Of a DNA stretch of 64,000 nt, positions 16,503 through 24,454 are shown piece after piece; positions within the stretch are counted from its first letter, which is position 1, and the number at the start of each line of letters is the position of its first letter. The notes beneath the pieces were generated by a model. It searched no databases and was not told where the DNA came from. It was given only the letters and a program-made list of their open reading frames with translations. The stretch lies in assembly GCA_047975215.1 (NCBI GenBank), contig JBKEDD010000090.1:8369-72368 (forward strand), given 5' to 3'. Position numbers and translations under genes: made by a program. This DNA comes from JAGRMG01 sp047975215. Lineage in GTDB: Bacteria; Pseudomonadota; Alphaproteobacteria; Rhodobacterales; Rhodobacteraceae.

Positions 16503-17468
16503 ATGCTTCGTATTGTTCTTGGTCTCGGCGCGATTGCCGTCGTGGCTGGAAATCCCGGACTTGCGCAGGCGCAAGCCGATATTCCCTGTCAAACGGCGCG
16601 CGTGGTCGTGCCATTCGGCGCAGGCGGTGGGTCGGACGTCCACGCGCGCATTCTCGTTGATGCCGCCAACCGCCTTGGTAGCGAACCGCAGTTGCAGGTG
16701 GTCAACATCACTGGTCAGGGCGGCAACACCGGTGCGCGCGAAGTACACGAAGCCGCTCCGGATGGCTGTACGCTGTTGTTTCATCACGAGGCAATCCTGA
16801 GTAGCTATCTCACTGGACGTGCGGGCTTCAACTGGGACGGGTTTACCCCGGTCGCCATGGCCACCATGGAACCCGTCATCTACGCAGCGAGTCCCAATGC
16901 GCCGTTCGATTCACTTGTAGAGATGCGCGACTACGCTTCCGAAAACCCCGGTGAGGTCCTTGCCGCAGCAAGTCTTGGGTCCAACTCGCATTTCTTTTTG
17001 CTGCTGATGCAGGACAAGTTGGATATAGAATTCAACATCATCGGGTACGAGGGATCGCGTGAGCGGATCACAGCGATGCTGTCTGATACTATTCATTTTG
17101 GTCAGGTTGGTGAATCCGACGCCCATCAGTACTTTGGCGGTGATCTGAAGCCACTTGCCTATTTCGCCGACGCTCGCAGCGCGACGCTGCCGGAGGTGCC
17201 CACGGCACGGGAACAAGGCGTCGACGGGTTGGAGCTCGCCAACGTCCGAGGCTTCTTGCTGCCGCCCGACGCCCCGGAAGAAATCACCATTCACTATGGC
17301 GAGATTTTCGAGGAAGTGCTTTCGGATGAAACAACCGTTGCTGAACTGAAACGTCTGGGCGCGATCATCGATCATAGGGGCGCTGACGAATACGCGGCTT
17401 GGTGGCAAGAACAATCCGATGCCTGGGAGCAGATCGCCCGCAAGCTCGGCATCTACAGGGCCGACTGA
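16503..17468 (+). CDS. tctC: Tripartite tricarboxylate transporter substrate-binding protein (TctC/Bug)
   Basis: 321 residues with a signal peptide ending ...LAQAQA near residue 23 and GGGAGGA before the ATG. The Bug-family blocks are present: RVVVPFGAGGGSDVHARILV, VVNITGQGGNTGAREVHEA and LPEVPTAREQGVDGL. Bug proteins bind carboxylated ligands (often di- or tricarboxylates or aromatic acids) in the periplasm. Here the next two genes supply the membrane parts, so this is a complete TTT system rather than an orphan Bug protein. Confidence 0.9.
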   Translation: MLRIVLGLGAIAVVAGNPGLAQAQADIPCQTARVVVPFGAGGGSDVHARILVDAANRLGSEPQLQVVNITGQGGNTGAREVHEAAPDGCTLLFHHEAILSSYLTGRAGFNWDGFTPVAMATMEPVIYAASPNAPFDSLVEMRDYASENPGEVLAAASLGSNSHFFLLLMQDKLDIEFNIIGYEGSRERITAMLSDTIHFGQVGESDAHQYFGGDLKPLAYFADARSATLPEVPTAREQGVDGLELANVRGFLLPPDAPEEITIHYGEIFEEVLSDETTVAELKRLGAIIDHRGADEYAAWWQEQSDAWEQIARKLGIYRAD

Positions 17469-17525
17469 CCAGGTTCGCGTACCTGCCAAATGAGGGCAGA
17501 TGCGCCGAGAAATGGAAGATAGGCA

Positions 17526-18008
17526 ATGCCCTTCTTACCCAAGGATGTCGGTTTGGGCATCGGGATCTTGGCTGCTACAGCAGTCCTGATGCACCAAACC
17601 ACTCTTGTGCGCAACTTTCCATCCACCCGCTTTGGTGCCGAAATCTGGCCGCAGATCATTCTGGGCGTCATCGGCATTCTGGCGCTCGTGATGATCGTTG
17701 GCGGATGGCGCAAGCGTAATAGCCCAGAGACCGCGGTTACTCATGAGATGGGCGGCAAGGTGGGGGGGCGGGACGTGATCGCGCTGGCTGTCTTTGCAAG
17801 CTTTGGCTTCTTCGTCTGGGGGGCCCCGCTAATCGGAACTCCTTTGGCGGGATTTCTTATGGTGATGGCCATCCTGACGTTCATCGGAGAGCTTACTCCC
17901 CGAATGATCATGATCCATACGGTTATCGCGCTCTCTTCGGTGGGGTTGATGTGGGTTATTTTCACCAACGTTTTGAGAGTTATCATGCCGACTGGCGCCT
18001 TGTGGTGA
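17526..18008 (+). CDS. tctB: Tripartite tricarboxylate transporter small membrane subunit (TctB)
   Basis: 160 residues with four hydrophobic segments, matching TctB in size and layout: first helix ~10-28, PQIILGVIGILALVMIVGGW as helix two, and two more near the C-terminus. TctB proteins conserve little sequence, so position between tctC and tctA carries much of the assignment. Confidence 0.85.
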   Translation: MPFLPKDVGLGIGILAATAVLMHQTTLVRNFPSTRFGAEIWPQIILGVIGILALVMIVGGWRKRNSPETAVTHEMGGKVGGRDVIALAVFASFGFFVWGAPLIGTPLAGFLMVMAILTFIGELTPRMIMIHTVIALSSVGLMWVIFTNVLRVIMPTGALW

Positions 18009-18040
18009 TCGGCAGCAGGACGTGATCACCGGAGCTTCAC

Positions 18041-19690
18041 ATGATTGATGGTCTAGTAGTGGGTTTCGCCGAGGCCTTCCAGATTTGGAATTTGCTCATG
18101 ATGGCCGGCGGCGTCTTTGCCGGGTTGGTTGTCGGGGCGATCCCCGGGTTTTCGATAACCATGGCGATAGTGCTGGTCTTGCCGTTTACTTACGGGATGG
18201 ACGCGGGTGCTGGCCTCAGCCTGATGATCGGCGTCATGGTCGGCGGTCTGTCTGGCGGCCTGATCTCTGCCATGCTGATCGGCATACCGGGCACGCCTGC
18301 ATCGGTCGCGACAACGTTCGACGGCTTGCCAATGGTACGTTCAGGGCGCCAGGGATTTGCCTTGGGCCTGGGCATCTGGTCGTCAGCCATTGGCGGGCTG
18401 CTCAGCGGCCTTGCGTTGCTTGTGTTGTCGCCCTACCTCGCGCGGATCGGACTGGAGATTGGTCCGTGGGACTACTTTATGATGATTGTCTTTGCCCTAA
18501 CGATCACCGCAAGCCTGTCTGGTGACAACATGGTCAAGGGCTTGCTTGCGGGCGCGTTTGGCCTGTTGATCGCCGCGGTCGGCGAGGAACAGGTTAACGG
18601 GGTGTCGCGGCTGACATTCGGCAACCGGTCGTTGGACGGCGGGTTCGACTATCTGCCGATCCTGATCGGTGTTTTTGCCTTCAGTCAACTGCTGCTGGAT
18701 ATGCCCAGCCGCTACGTCGCTCGCCGATCGTTGTCGACCAACAGCGAGGCAGGCAGCCAGCACATTCCTCACCTGTTGGCCATCCGGACTATCTTGAAGA
18801 ACTGGCGGACGACGATCCGCTCCACCCTCATCGGCCTTTTCGTCGGAATTCTGCCTGCAACCGGCGCGTCGATTTCGAACATCATCGCGTACGATCAGGC
18901 CAAGAAGGCGTCGCTCAACCCCAAGGAGTTCGGCAAAGGAGCCGTCGAAGGCATCATCGCGCCCGAAACCTCGAACAACGCCACCCAAGGGGGGTCGCTG
19001 ATGATTTTGATGGCGCTGGGCATTCCCGGCGACGCGGTCGCCGCGGTCGTGCTGGCGGCTCTCCTGATCCACGATGTGGCACCGAGCCCAACCTTTATTC
19101 TTGAGCAGCCCGCGATCGCCTACTTGATCTTCGTGACGTTCATTGTGGCCCATGTCGTGATGGTGGTGATGCAGTCGATCACCCTGCGCGTCTTCGTCAT
19201 GTGCATCCGTGTTCCGATCTACATCCTGGTCGCAATTATTCTGTTCTATTGTGCCATGGGCGTGTTTTCGGTCAACAACACGATGTTCGACGTCTGGACG
19301 ATGTTCCTATTTGGTGTCGTCGGATACATTATGGCACGCGCCAACTTTCCGCTTGCGCCGCTGATATTGGGCGTTGTCCTGGGCACGATCGCAGAAGTAA
19401 ACCTAATTCGCGCGATGTCGATCAACTCCGACATCGTTGTCTTTGTGACGCGACCGTGGTCGCTGCTGTTTTTGGTACTGGCGGTTCTGTCGGTACTTTT
19501 CCCGATCTACCAAAACCGCCGCGACGCCATCTGGGGACCATACTTTCTACCTGTCGCGGCTATTCTGGTGGGGATCCCGATTGCGATCATGCCAGGTTTG
19601 ATCCGGCCGGCAATAGCGGTGCTGATAGCGGCGCTGGGCATCTATCACCTTTACCGCGCAATGTCTCACTCGCCGAAACACCGGACCTGA
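18041..19690 (+). CDS. tctA: Tripartite tricarboxylate transporter large membrane subunit (TctA)
   Basis: 549 residues with about 12 membrane segments. TctA signatures are clear: GLVVGAIPGFSITMAIVLVL, IGIPGTPASVATTFDGLPM, GFALGLGIWSSAIGGLLSG, GEEQVNGVSRLTFG, FVGILPATGASISNIIAYDQ and EGIIAPETSNNATQGGSLMI. It is the transport channel, driven by the ion gradient. Ribosome site GGAG lies 9 bases before ATG 18041. A putative aldolase gene follows 14 bases after the stop. Confidence 0.93.
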   Translation: MIDGLVVGFAEAFQIWNLLMMAGGVFAGLVVGAIPGFSITMAIVLVLPFTYGMDAGAGLSLMIGVMVGGLSGGLISAMLIGIPGTPASVATTFDGLPMVRSGRQGFALGLGIWSSAIGGLLSGLALLVLSPYLARIGLEIGPWDYFMMIVFALTITASLSGDNMVKGLLAGAFGLLIAAVGEEQVNGVSRLTFGNRSLDGGFDYLPILIGVFAFSQLLLDMPSRYVARRSLSTNSEAGSQHIPHLLAIRTILKNWRTTIRSTLIGLFVGILPATGASISNIIAYDQAKKASLNPKEFGKGAVEGIIAPETSNNATQGGSLMILMALGIPGDAVAAVVLAALLIHDVAPSPTFILEQPAIAYLIFVTFIVAHVVMVVMQSITLRVFVMCIRVPIYILVAIILFYCAMGVFSVNNTMFDVWTMFLFGVVGYIMARANFPLAPLILGVVLGTIAEVNLIRAMSINSDIVVFVTRPWSLLFLVLAVLSVLFPIYQNRRDAIWGPYFLPVAAILVGIPIAIMPGLIRPAIAVLIAALGIYHLYRAMSHSPKHRT

Positions 19691-19704
19691 AAGGAAATCA
19701 AACC

Positions 19705-20376
19705 ATGGCTCATATAGTTCGATCGATTGTTCGCCCTTCTCTCGAACAACAAAAGATGGTTGCCGAATACCCTCCTGCGACTCTCCACGAGGCTCAAGGC
19801 CGACAAGGCGCAATAGACAGCACCATCCGCCCCATCTACAAAGGAATGCACCTGTGCGGCCCCGCCGTCACTGTGAGTTGCGCACCCTGCGACAATCTCA
19901 TGCTAATTGCGGCTCTGGATGTCTGTCAGCCCGGCGACGTGCTGGTTGTCTCAGCCGGTGGCCTTGCTGAGCAGGGCGGCTTTGGCGAGATACTGGCAAC
20001 GGCTTGTGTGGCTAAGGGTATTGCTGGCCTGGTGGTCGACGCGGGCGTCCGTGACGGCGAGGCTATCAACAAGCTCGGCTTTCCAGTTTTCGCGAAAGGC
20101 CTTGCGATGCGCGGCACCCTCAAGGAAGCTCTCGGATCGGTCAACGCGCCGATCGTCCTGGGCGGTCTTACCATAGAGCCGGGAGACATGATCTCTGGCG
20201 ACGACGATGGCCTTGTAGTGGTGCGCAAGGCCCGGATCGAAGATACGTGCAAGGAAGCGCGCATCCGTGAGAACAAGGAGGCTGACCTGATGCGTAGACT
20301 TCGCGAAGGTGCCAACATCCTTGAGTTGACCGGCCTCGCTTCGGTTCTTGAACAGAAAGGATGCGTCTGGGAGTAG
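19705..20376 (+). CDS. RraA/HMG-CHA aldolase family protein
   Basis: 223 residues, the length of 4-hydroxy-4-methyl-2-oxoglutarate/4-carboxy-4-hydroxy-2-oxoadipate aldolases and of RraA. Conserved parts are GPAVTVSCAPCDNLMLIAAL, QGGFGEILATACVAKGIAGL and VVDAGVRDGEAI, the last holding the Arg-Asp pair that binds substrate and metal in the aldolases, then GDDDGLVVVRKA. These enzymes split a tertiary hydroxy-oxo acid to pyruvate plus a keto acid and can decarboxylate oxaloacetate. Its coupling to a TctCBA importer favours an enzyme over an RNase E inhibitor. It hints at uptake of a hydroxy-tricarboxylate or aromatic-ring-cleavage intermediate. Confidence 0.8.
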   Translation: MAHIVRSIVRPSLEQQKMVAEYPPATLHEAQGRQGAIDSTIRPIYKGMHLCGPAVTVSCAPCDNLMLIAALDVCQPGDVLVVSAGGLAEQGGFGEILATACVAKGIAGLVVDAGVRDGEAINKLGFPVFAKGLAMRGTLKEALGSVNAPIVLGGLTIEPGDMISGDDDGLVVVRKARIEDTCKEARIRENKEADLMRRLREGANILELTGLASVLEQKGCVWE

Positions 20377-20505
20377 CCGATAACGTAGGTTCTGCCAGGC
20401 TGCGGTGTCAAACCGATGAAAACCGGTCTTCGCCAATCGGGTTGCATACGTGAAGTGGTCCCAGAAAACCGGGCGGTCGGCTAAGGTGTATCCCGAACCT
20501 TTGAA

Positions 20506-20615
20506 GGGTTCTTGTGAAAGGAACTTGGCTTGAGGCCGTGCAGGGGGATGCGTAGCGTCGCCGGACGAAGAAACGTGGCCCGTTCAAATACGTCAAGACG
20601 AGCGGGGAGACGGCC
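20506..20615 (+). mobile_element. Second IS6-family left-end remnant
   Basis: Bases from GGGTTCTTGTGAAAGG (20506) through the CTTGAGGCCGTGCAGGGGGA stretch match the same type of left end as at 6137. The following codons read KKRGPFKYVKTSGE, the transposase N-terminus, then similarity stops. Just upstream, AGTGGTCCCAGAAAACCGGG (20454-20473) looks like the end of a different, IS3-type element. Both are scraps without a catalytic domain. Confidence 0.55.
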
Positions 20616-20956
20616 GCCAGATTGCATGGTCTGGCGCGTCTCATCTCGACGACGACCAGATGCGAAACCTGACGCGGCTGATTGTCGACCGGCTCTACAC
20701 CTTTCACCTCAAGGCAACTATGGGGCCACAGGAGTTGTCAATCAAGATGGATGATAGAATACACGCACTGATACTAACTGTTGTGCCTATGCCGGCATGT
20801 CGTGTCTGGCCTGAATTGAGCCTGGTCGGGTGACTTCGGAGCTTATGCGCCTGATGCGCATAGCAATACTGACACCGAACGCCTGAGGCAGCCGGAATAG
20901 TCCAGCTTTCGGGGGTCAAAGGTTGGGGATACGCCCCAAACAAAATGCCTGTGCGT
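20616..20956. other. Intergenic stretch without a recognised gene
   Basis: A short open frame (DDDQMRNLTRLIVDRLYTFH) follows the IS6 scrap but matches nothing I know. The only other structure is a hairpin, TATGCGC (20844-20850) with GCGCATA (20856-20862) around CTGAT, which could end transcription before the thiamine operon. Confidence 0.4.
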
Positions 20957-20985
20957 TTGACACCGGATGCTCGAGTTGCTAGACG
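20957..20985 (+). promoter_or_regulatory. Sigma-70-like promoter of the thi operon
   Basis: A perfect TTGACA (20957-20962) is followed after 17 bases by TAGACG (20980-20985), a weak -10. The start of transcription would fall near 20992, immediately before the riboswitch aptamer, which supports the call. Confidence 0.55.
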
Positions 20986-20993
20986 CCACCCTA

Positions 20994-21081
20994 ACCGTTG
21001 GGGTGCCTTTGCAAAGGCTGAGAGGCGTGAATGCGCTGACCCATCGAACCTGATCCGGGCAATTCCGGCGTAGGGAACGGT
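20994..21081 (+). promoter_or_regulatory. TPP riboswitch (THI element)
   Basis: The conserved THI-box blocks are present in order: GGGGTGCC, GCTGAGAGG, GACCC, GAACCTGATCCGGG and TTCCGGCGTAGGGAA. P1 is ACCGTT (20994-20999) with AACGGT (21076-21081). Binding of thiamine pyrophosphate would lower expression of the downstream thi genes. The thiD ribosome site lies about 42 bases after the aptamer, which suits control of translation initiation; I did not find a convincing terminator hairpin with T-run in between. Confidence 0.95.
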
Positions 21082-21135
21082 CTTCGTGCAAACAGACAGT
21101 TTCCGTACCCGGGCCCAATTCGAAGGAGCACCGTT

Positions 21136-21939
21136 TTGGCGTCTGTTGCATTGACAATTGCCGGGTCCGACAGCGGCGGTGGCGCGGGCATTCAGGCCGA
21201 TCTGAAAGCTATGTCGGCTCTTGGCGTTTTTGGCGCATCGGTGATCACGGCGGTAACCGCGCAGAATACGCAAGCCGTTACCGCCGTTCACGGGATTCCG
21301 CTGGACGTGATCCGCGCGCAGATCGACGCGGTGCTGGATGATCTCGATGTCGGCGCGATCAAGATCGGCATGCTGGCAACGCCGGACATCATTGAATGCG
21401 TGACGCGGGCCATCGAAGAATTCACCGGCCCTGTCGTGCTCGATCCAGTGATGATTGCCAAATCGGGAGATGCCCTGCTGGCGGGAGAAGCGGTGGCGAC
21501 GTTACGCGATATGTTGCTGCCCCGCGCCACGGTGCTGACGCCGAATCTGCCCGAAGCCGCCTGCCTGCTGGAGGCACCCTCCGCACAGGACCGGGACGCG
21601 ATGATCGCGCAAGGGAAGGCCTTGTGCGAACTGGGCGCCAAGGCGGTTCTGATGAAGGGCGGGCATCTCGAGGGCGCGTACTGTCATGACGTTCTTGTTT
21701 CAGGAGGGCAGGTGGTGGCCAAGTTGACCGCGCCGCGACGTCAGACGGTGAATACCCACGGCACAGGATGCACTCTGTCGTCTTCCATTGCCGCAGGGCT
21801 GGCCAAGGGTCTGCCGTTGACCGATGCGGTTTCTGAAGCGCATGAATACCTGCAGGCCGCGATAGCCGTGGCGGACGATCTGAATGTCGGTCGTGGCCAC
21901 GGGCCGGTCCACCACTTCCATGCGTTTTGGCAGGCATGA
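21136..21939 (+). CDS. thiD: Hydroxymethylpyrimidine/phosphomethylpyrimidine kinase
   Basis: 267 residues. It begins ALTIAGSDSGGGAGIQADLK, the HMP-binding block of ThiD, and has the kinase anion hole/ATP block TVNTHGTGCTLSSSIAAGLA with the catalytic cysteine. It phosphorylates HMP-P to HMP-PP for thiamine synthesis. I chose the TTG at 21136 because AAGGAG lies seven bases upstream and the protein starts in register with homologs; there is no ATG in the right place. First gene behind the TPP riboswitch; its stop overlaps thiO (ATGA). Confidence 0.95.
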   Translation: MASVALTIAGSDSGGGAGIQADLKAMSALGVFGASVITAVTAQNTQAVTAVHGIPLDVIRAQIDAVLDDLDVGAIKIGMLATPDIIECVTRAIEEFTGPVVLDPVMIAKSGDALLAGEAVATLRDMLLPRATVLTPNLPEAACLLEAPSAQDRDAMIAQGKALCELGAKAVLMKGGHLEGAYCHDVLVSGGQVVAKLTAPRRQTVNTHGTGCTLSSSIAAGLAKGLPLTDAVSEAHEYLQAAIAVADDLNVGRGHGPVHHFHAFWQA

Positions 21940-22910
21940 CGGTCTGGTCCGTCATAGGGGCCGGTGTGGCGGGGCTCGCGGTCGCCACGGAGTTGGTGGA
22001 GCGCGGGGCTGAGGTGCAGGTGTTCGACCCTGCCGGCCCGCCCGGTCCGCATGGTTGCTCCTGGTGGGCGGGCGGTATGCTGGCACCGTGGTGCGAATAT
22101 GAAAACGCCGAAGAACCGGTGTTGCGGCTGGGGCAGGAGGCGATCGACTGGTGGGCGGGCAGGACAGCGGTGCAGCGCCGTGGAACGCTCGTGGTCGCCA
22201 ATCGCCGGGATCTGCCCGATCTGCGCCGGTTTGCACGGCGGACCGAGGGGTTTCGCGAAATCAGTACCGGGATCGCGGAGCTGGAACCCGATCTGATTGG
22301 CTTTGGCAAAGCCCTGTTCTTCGAGGCCGAAGCGCATCTTGATCCGCGCAAGGCGCTGCAGGATCTCTACAAGGGGCTGCTGGACAAGGGCGTCGCCTTT
22401 CACAGGAAACTGGCACCGGCACGGTTGCGAAACGCCATTGATTGCCGGGGCCTGCATGCCCGCGAAATCCTGCACGACCTGCGCGGCGTGAAAGGCGAGA
22501 TGCTGGTCATCCGCTGCCCCGATGTTACCCTGACCCGCCCTGTGCGCCTGCTGCATCCGCGCATGCCGCTCTATGTCGTGCCGCGTGGCGACGGCATCTA
22601 CATGCTGGGGGCGACAATGATCGAAAGCGAGGACAGCAGCCGTATCACGGCGCGGTCCATGCTGGAACTGCTCAGCGCCGCCTATGCGCTGAACCCTGCA
22701 TTTGGCGAGGCCGAAGTTCTGGAGATCGGCGTCGATCTTCGCCCCGCCTTTCCCGAACACCTGCCGCGTATCAGGCGGTTGGGGCATGTGATTTATGCCA
22801 ACGGGCTGTTTCGCCATGGTTATCTTCTGGCCCCCGCTTTGGCGCGGGGGGTGGCCGACCTGGCGCTCGACAACACACATTCGGAGATGGTCGATGAAGA
22901 TCGTGCTTAA
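21936..22910 (+). CDS. thiO: Glycine oxidase ThiO
   Basis: 324 residues. The FAD dinucleotide motif VIGAGVAGLAVATELVERGA begins at residue 5, and the DAO-family end FRHGYLLAPALARGVADLAL is present. ThiO oxidises glycine to dehydroglycine, the C2-N precursor of the thiazole ring, in aerobic bacteria. It sits between thiD and thiS with overlapping ends (ATGA with thiD, 17 bases with thiS). Its presence, with no thiH, marks the oxygen-dependent route. Confidence 0.92.
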   Translation: MTVWSVIGAGVAGLAVATELVERGAEVQVFDPAGPPGPHGCSWWAGGMLAPWCEYENAEEPVLRLGQEAIDWWAGRTAVQRRGTLVVANRRDLPDLRRFARRTEGFREISTGIAELEPDLIGFGKALFFEAEAHLDPRKALQDLYKGLLDKGVAFHRKLAPARLRNAIDCRGLHAREILHDLRGVKGEMLVIRCPDVTLTRPVRLLHPRMPLYVVPRGDGIYMLGATMIESEDSSRITARSMLELLSAAYALNPAFGEAEVLEIGVDLRPAFPEHLPRIRRLGHVIYANGLFRHGYLLAPALARGVADLALDNTHSEMVDEDRA

Positions 22911-23088
22911 CGGAGACCCTTGCGAGGTCGCAGCCGCAACCCTGTCCGCCTTGCTGACCGAGCGCGGCTTCTCGGGCCGCGTCGCTACGGCGGTGAACGA
23001 GGAATTCGTTCCCGCCGCCATGCGTGACAGCCACGGGTTGAACGCGGGCGACCGGGTCGAGGTCGTCGCGCCGATGCAGGGGGGCTGA
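22894..23088 (+). CDS. thiS: Sulfur carrier protein ThiS
   Basis: 64 residues with a ubiquitin-like layout and the essential C-terminal Gly-Gly (VVAPMQGG). The glycine carboxylate is adenylated by ThiF and turned into thiocarboxylate to give sulfur to the thiazole. The gene begins inside the end of thiO and its TGA overlaps the thiG ATG (TGATG). Confidence 0.95.
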   Translation: MKIVLNGDPCEVAAATLSALLTERGFSGRVATAVNEEFVPAAMRDSHGLNAGDRVEVVAPMQGG

Positions 23089-23861
23089 TGATGAAACGGT
23101 TTTACGGCACGGAACTGCCCAATCCCTTGATGCTGGGCACGGCGCAATATCCCAGCCCCGCGATTCTGGAACGGGCGTTCCGTGAAAGCGGCGCGGGGGT
23201 GGCCACGGTCTCGGTTCGGCGCGAAGGGGCCGGGGGCGCGGGGCAGTCTTTCTGGCGGATGATCGCCGATCTGGGCGTGCTGGTGCTGCCCAACACCGCC
23301 GCCTGCCACACCGTGAAAGAGGCCGTCACCACCGCGCACATGGCGCGTGAGGTGTTTGATACGACATGGATCAAGCTGGAACTGATCGGCCACACGGACA
23401 GTCTGCAACCGGATGTGTTCGCCTTGGTCGAAGCCGCCCGCATCCTGACCGGGGAGGGTTTTCAGGTTTTCCCCTACACCACCGAAGATCTGGTCGTCGC
23501 CGAACGACTGCTGGCGGCGGGCTGCGAAGTTCTGATGCCCTGGGGGGCGCCGATCGGGTCGGGCCGGGGGCTGAACAACGCCTACGCATTGCGGGCGATG
23601 CGGGCGGAATTTCCCGATGTGCCCCTGGTGGTCGATGCCGGGATCGGCCTGCCCAGCCATGCCGCCCATGCGATGGAGTTGGGCTATGACGCGGTGCTCC
23701 TGAATACCGCCGTGGCCCGGGCGGGGAATCCGGTGGCAATGGCTCGGGCGATGAGGGGCGCGGTCGAAGCAGGACGCCTGGCGTATGAGGCCGACCCGAT
23801 CGAGGCCCGCGACATGGCCGAACCCTCGACCCCGGTGATCGGAAAGGCTTTCCTTGCATGA
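23088..23861 (+). CDS. thiG: Thiazole synthase ThiG
   Basis: 257 residues. Family blocks are FYGTELPNPLMLGTAQYPSP, WIKLELIGH with the Schiff-base lysine at about Lys96, MPWGAPIGSGRGLNN and VVDAGIGLPSHAAHAMELG. It condenses deoxyxylulose 5-phosphate, dehydroglycine and ThiS thiocarboxylate into the thiazole phosphate. The ATG overlaps the thiS stop; a second ATG three bases later is an equal candidate. The stop overlaps thiE (ATGA). Confidence 0.96.
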   Translation: MMKRFYGTELPNPLMLGTAQYPSPAILERAFRESGAGVATVSVRREGAGGAGQSFWRMIADLGVLVLPNTAACHTVKEAVTTAHMAREVFDTTWIKLELIGHTDSLQPDVFALVEAARILTGEGFQVFPYTTEDLVVAERLLAAGCEVLMPWGAPIGSGRGLNNAYALRAMRAEFPDVPLVVDAGIGLPSHAAHAMELGYDAVLLNTAVARAGNPVAMARAMRGAVEAGRLAYEADPIEARDMAEPSTPVIGKAFLA

Positions 23862-24454
23862 CACTCGACCGGTTCTATCCCATCTTCGACCACACCGACT
23901 GGCTGCGCCGGATGCTGCCCCTGAAGGTGAAGCTGGTGCAGCTGCGTTTGAAGGATCAACCCGACGCGGTTGTCCGGGAGCAGATCGCGCTTGCGCGTGA
24001 ATTGTGCCGCGATCATGGTGCAGTGCTGGTGGTGAACGACTATTGGCAGGCGGCAATTGACCTGGGCTGCGACTGGGTTCATCTGGGGCAGGAGGATCTG
24101 GACGGGGCAGATCTGAAAGCCATGCGTGGCGCCGGTTTGAAACTGGGTGTTTCGACCCATGACGATGACGAGCTTGAAAGGGTTCTGTCGATACAGCCGG
24201 ATTACATCGCCCTCGGGCCGGTCTATCCGACGATCCTGAAAAAGATGAAGTGGCACCAGCAGGGCCTGCCGCGTGTCACGGAATGGAAAGCGCGGGTGGG
24301 CGACATTCCTCTCGTCGGTATCGGCGGGATGTCGGTCGAACGTGCCGCAGGCGTGTTCGAGGCCGGGGCAGATATCGTTTCCGTCGTAACTGACATCACC
24401 CTGAACGACGACCCCGAGGCCCGGGTGCGGCAATGGATCGATGCTACGCGATGA
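23858..24454 (+). CDS. thiE: Thiamine phosphate synthase ThiE
   Basis: 198 residues, short for ThiE but with the core blocks: VQLRLKD (substrate lysine/arginine region), VVNDYWQAAIDLGCDWVHLG, GVSTHDDDELERV, YIALGPVYPTILKKM and VGIGGMSVERAAGVFEAGAD. It joins HMP-PP with thiazole phosphate to give thiamine phosphate. Translationally coupled to thiG and thiF by ATGA overlaps. Confidence 0.93.
   Translation: MTLDRFYPIFDHTDWLRRMLPLKVKLVQLRLKDQPDAVVREQIALARELCRDHGAVLVVNDYWQAAIDLGCDWVHLGQEDLDGADLKAMRGAGLKLGVSTHDDDELERVLSIQPDYIALGPVYPTILKKMKWHQQGLPRVTEWKARVGDIPLVGIGGMSVERAAGVFEAGADIVSVVTDITLNDDPEARVRQWIDATR

Noticed and set aside
19705..20376. Naming the gene rraA (RNase E inhibitor)
   Set aside because: Context with a carboxylate importer and the kept Arg-Asp catalytic pair favour the aldolase branch, so no symbol was given.
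6137..20615. Intact composite transposon
   Set aside because: Both IS6 copies are short left-end scraps without transposase or right ends, so present mobility is not supported.
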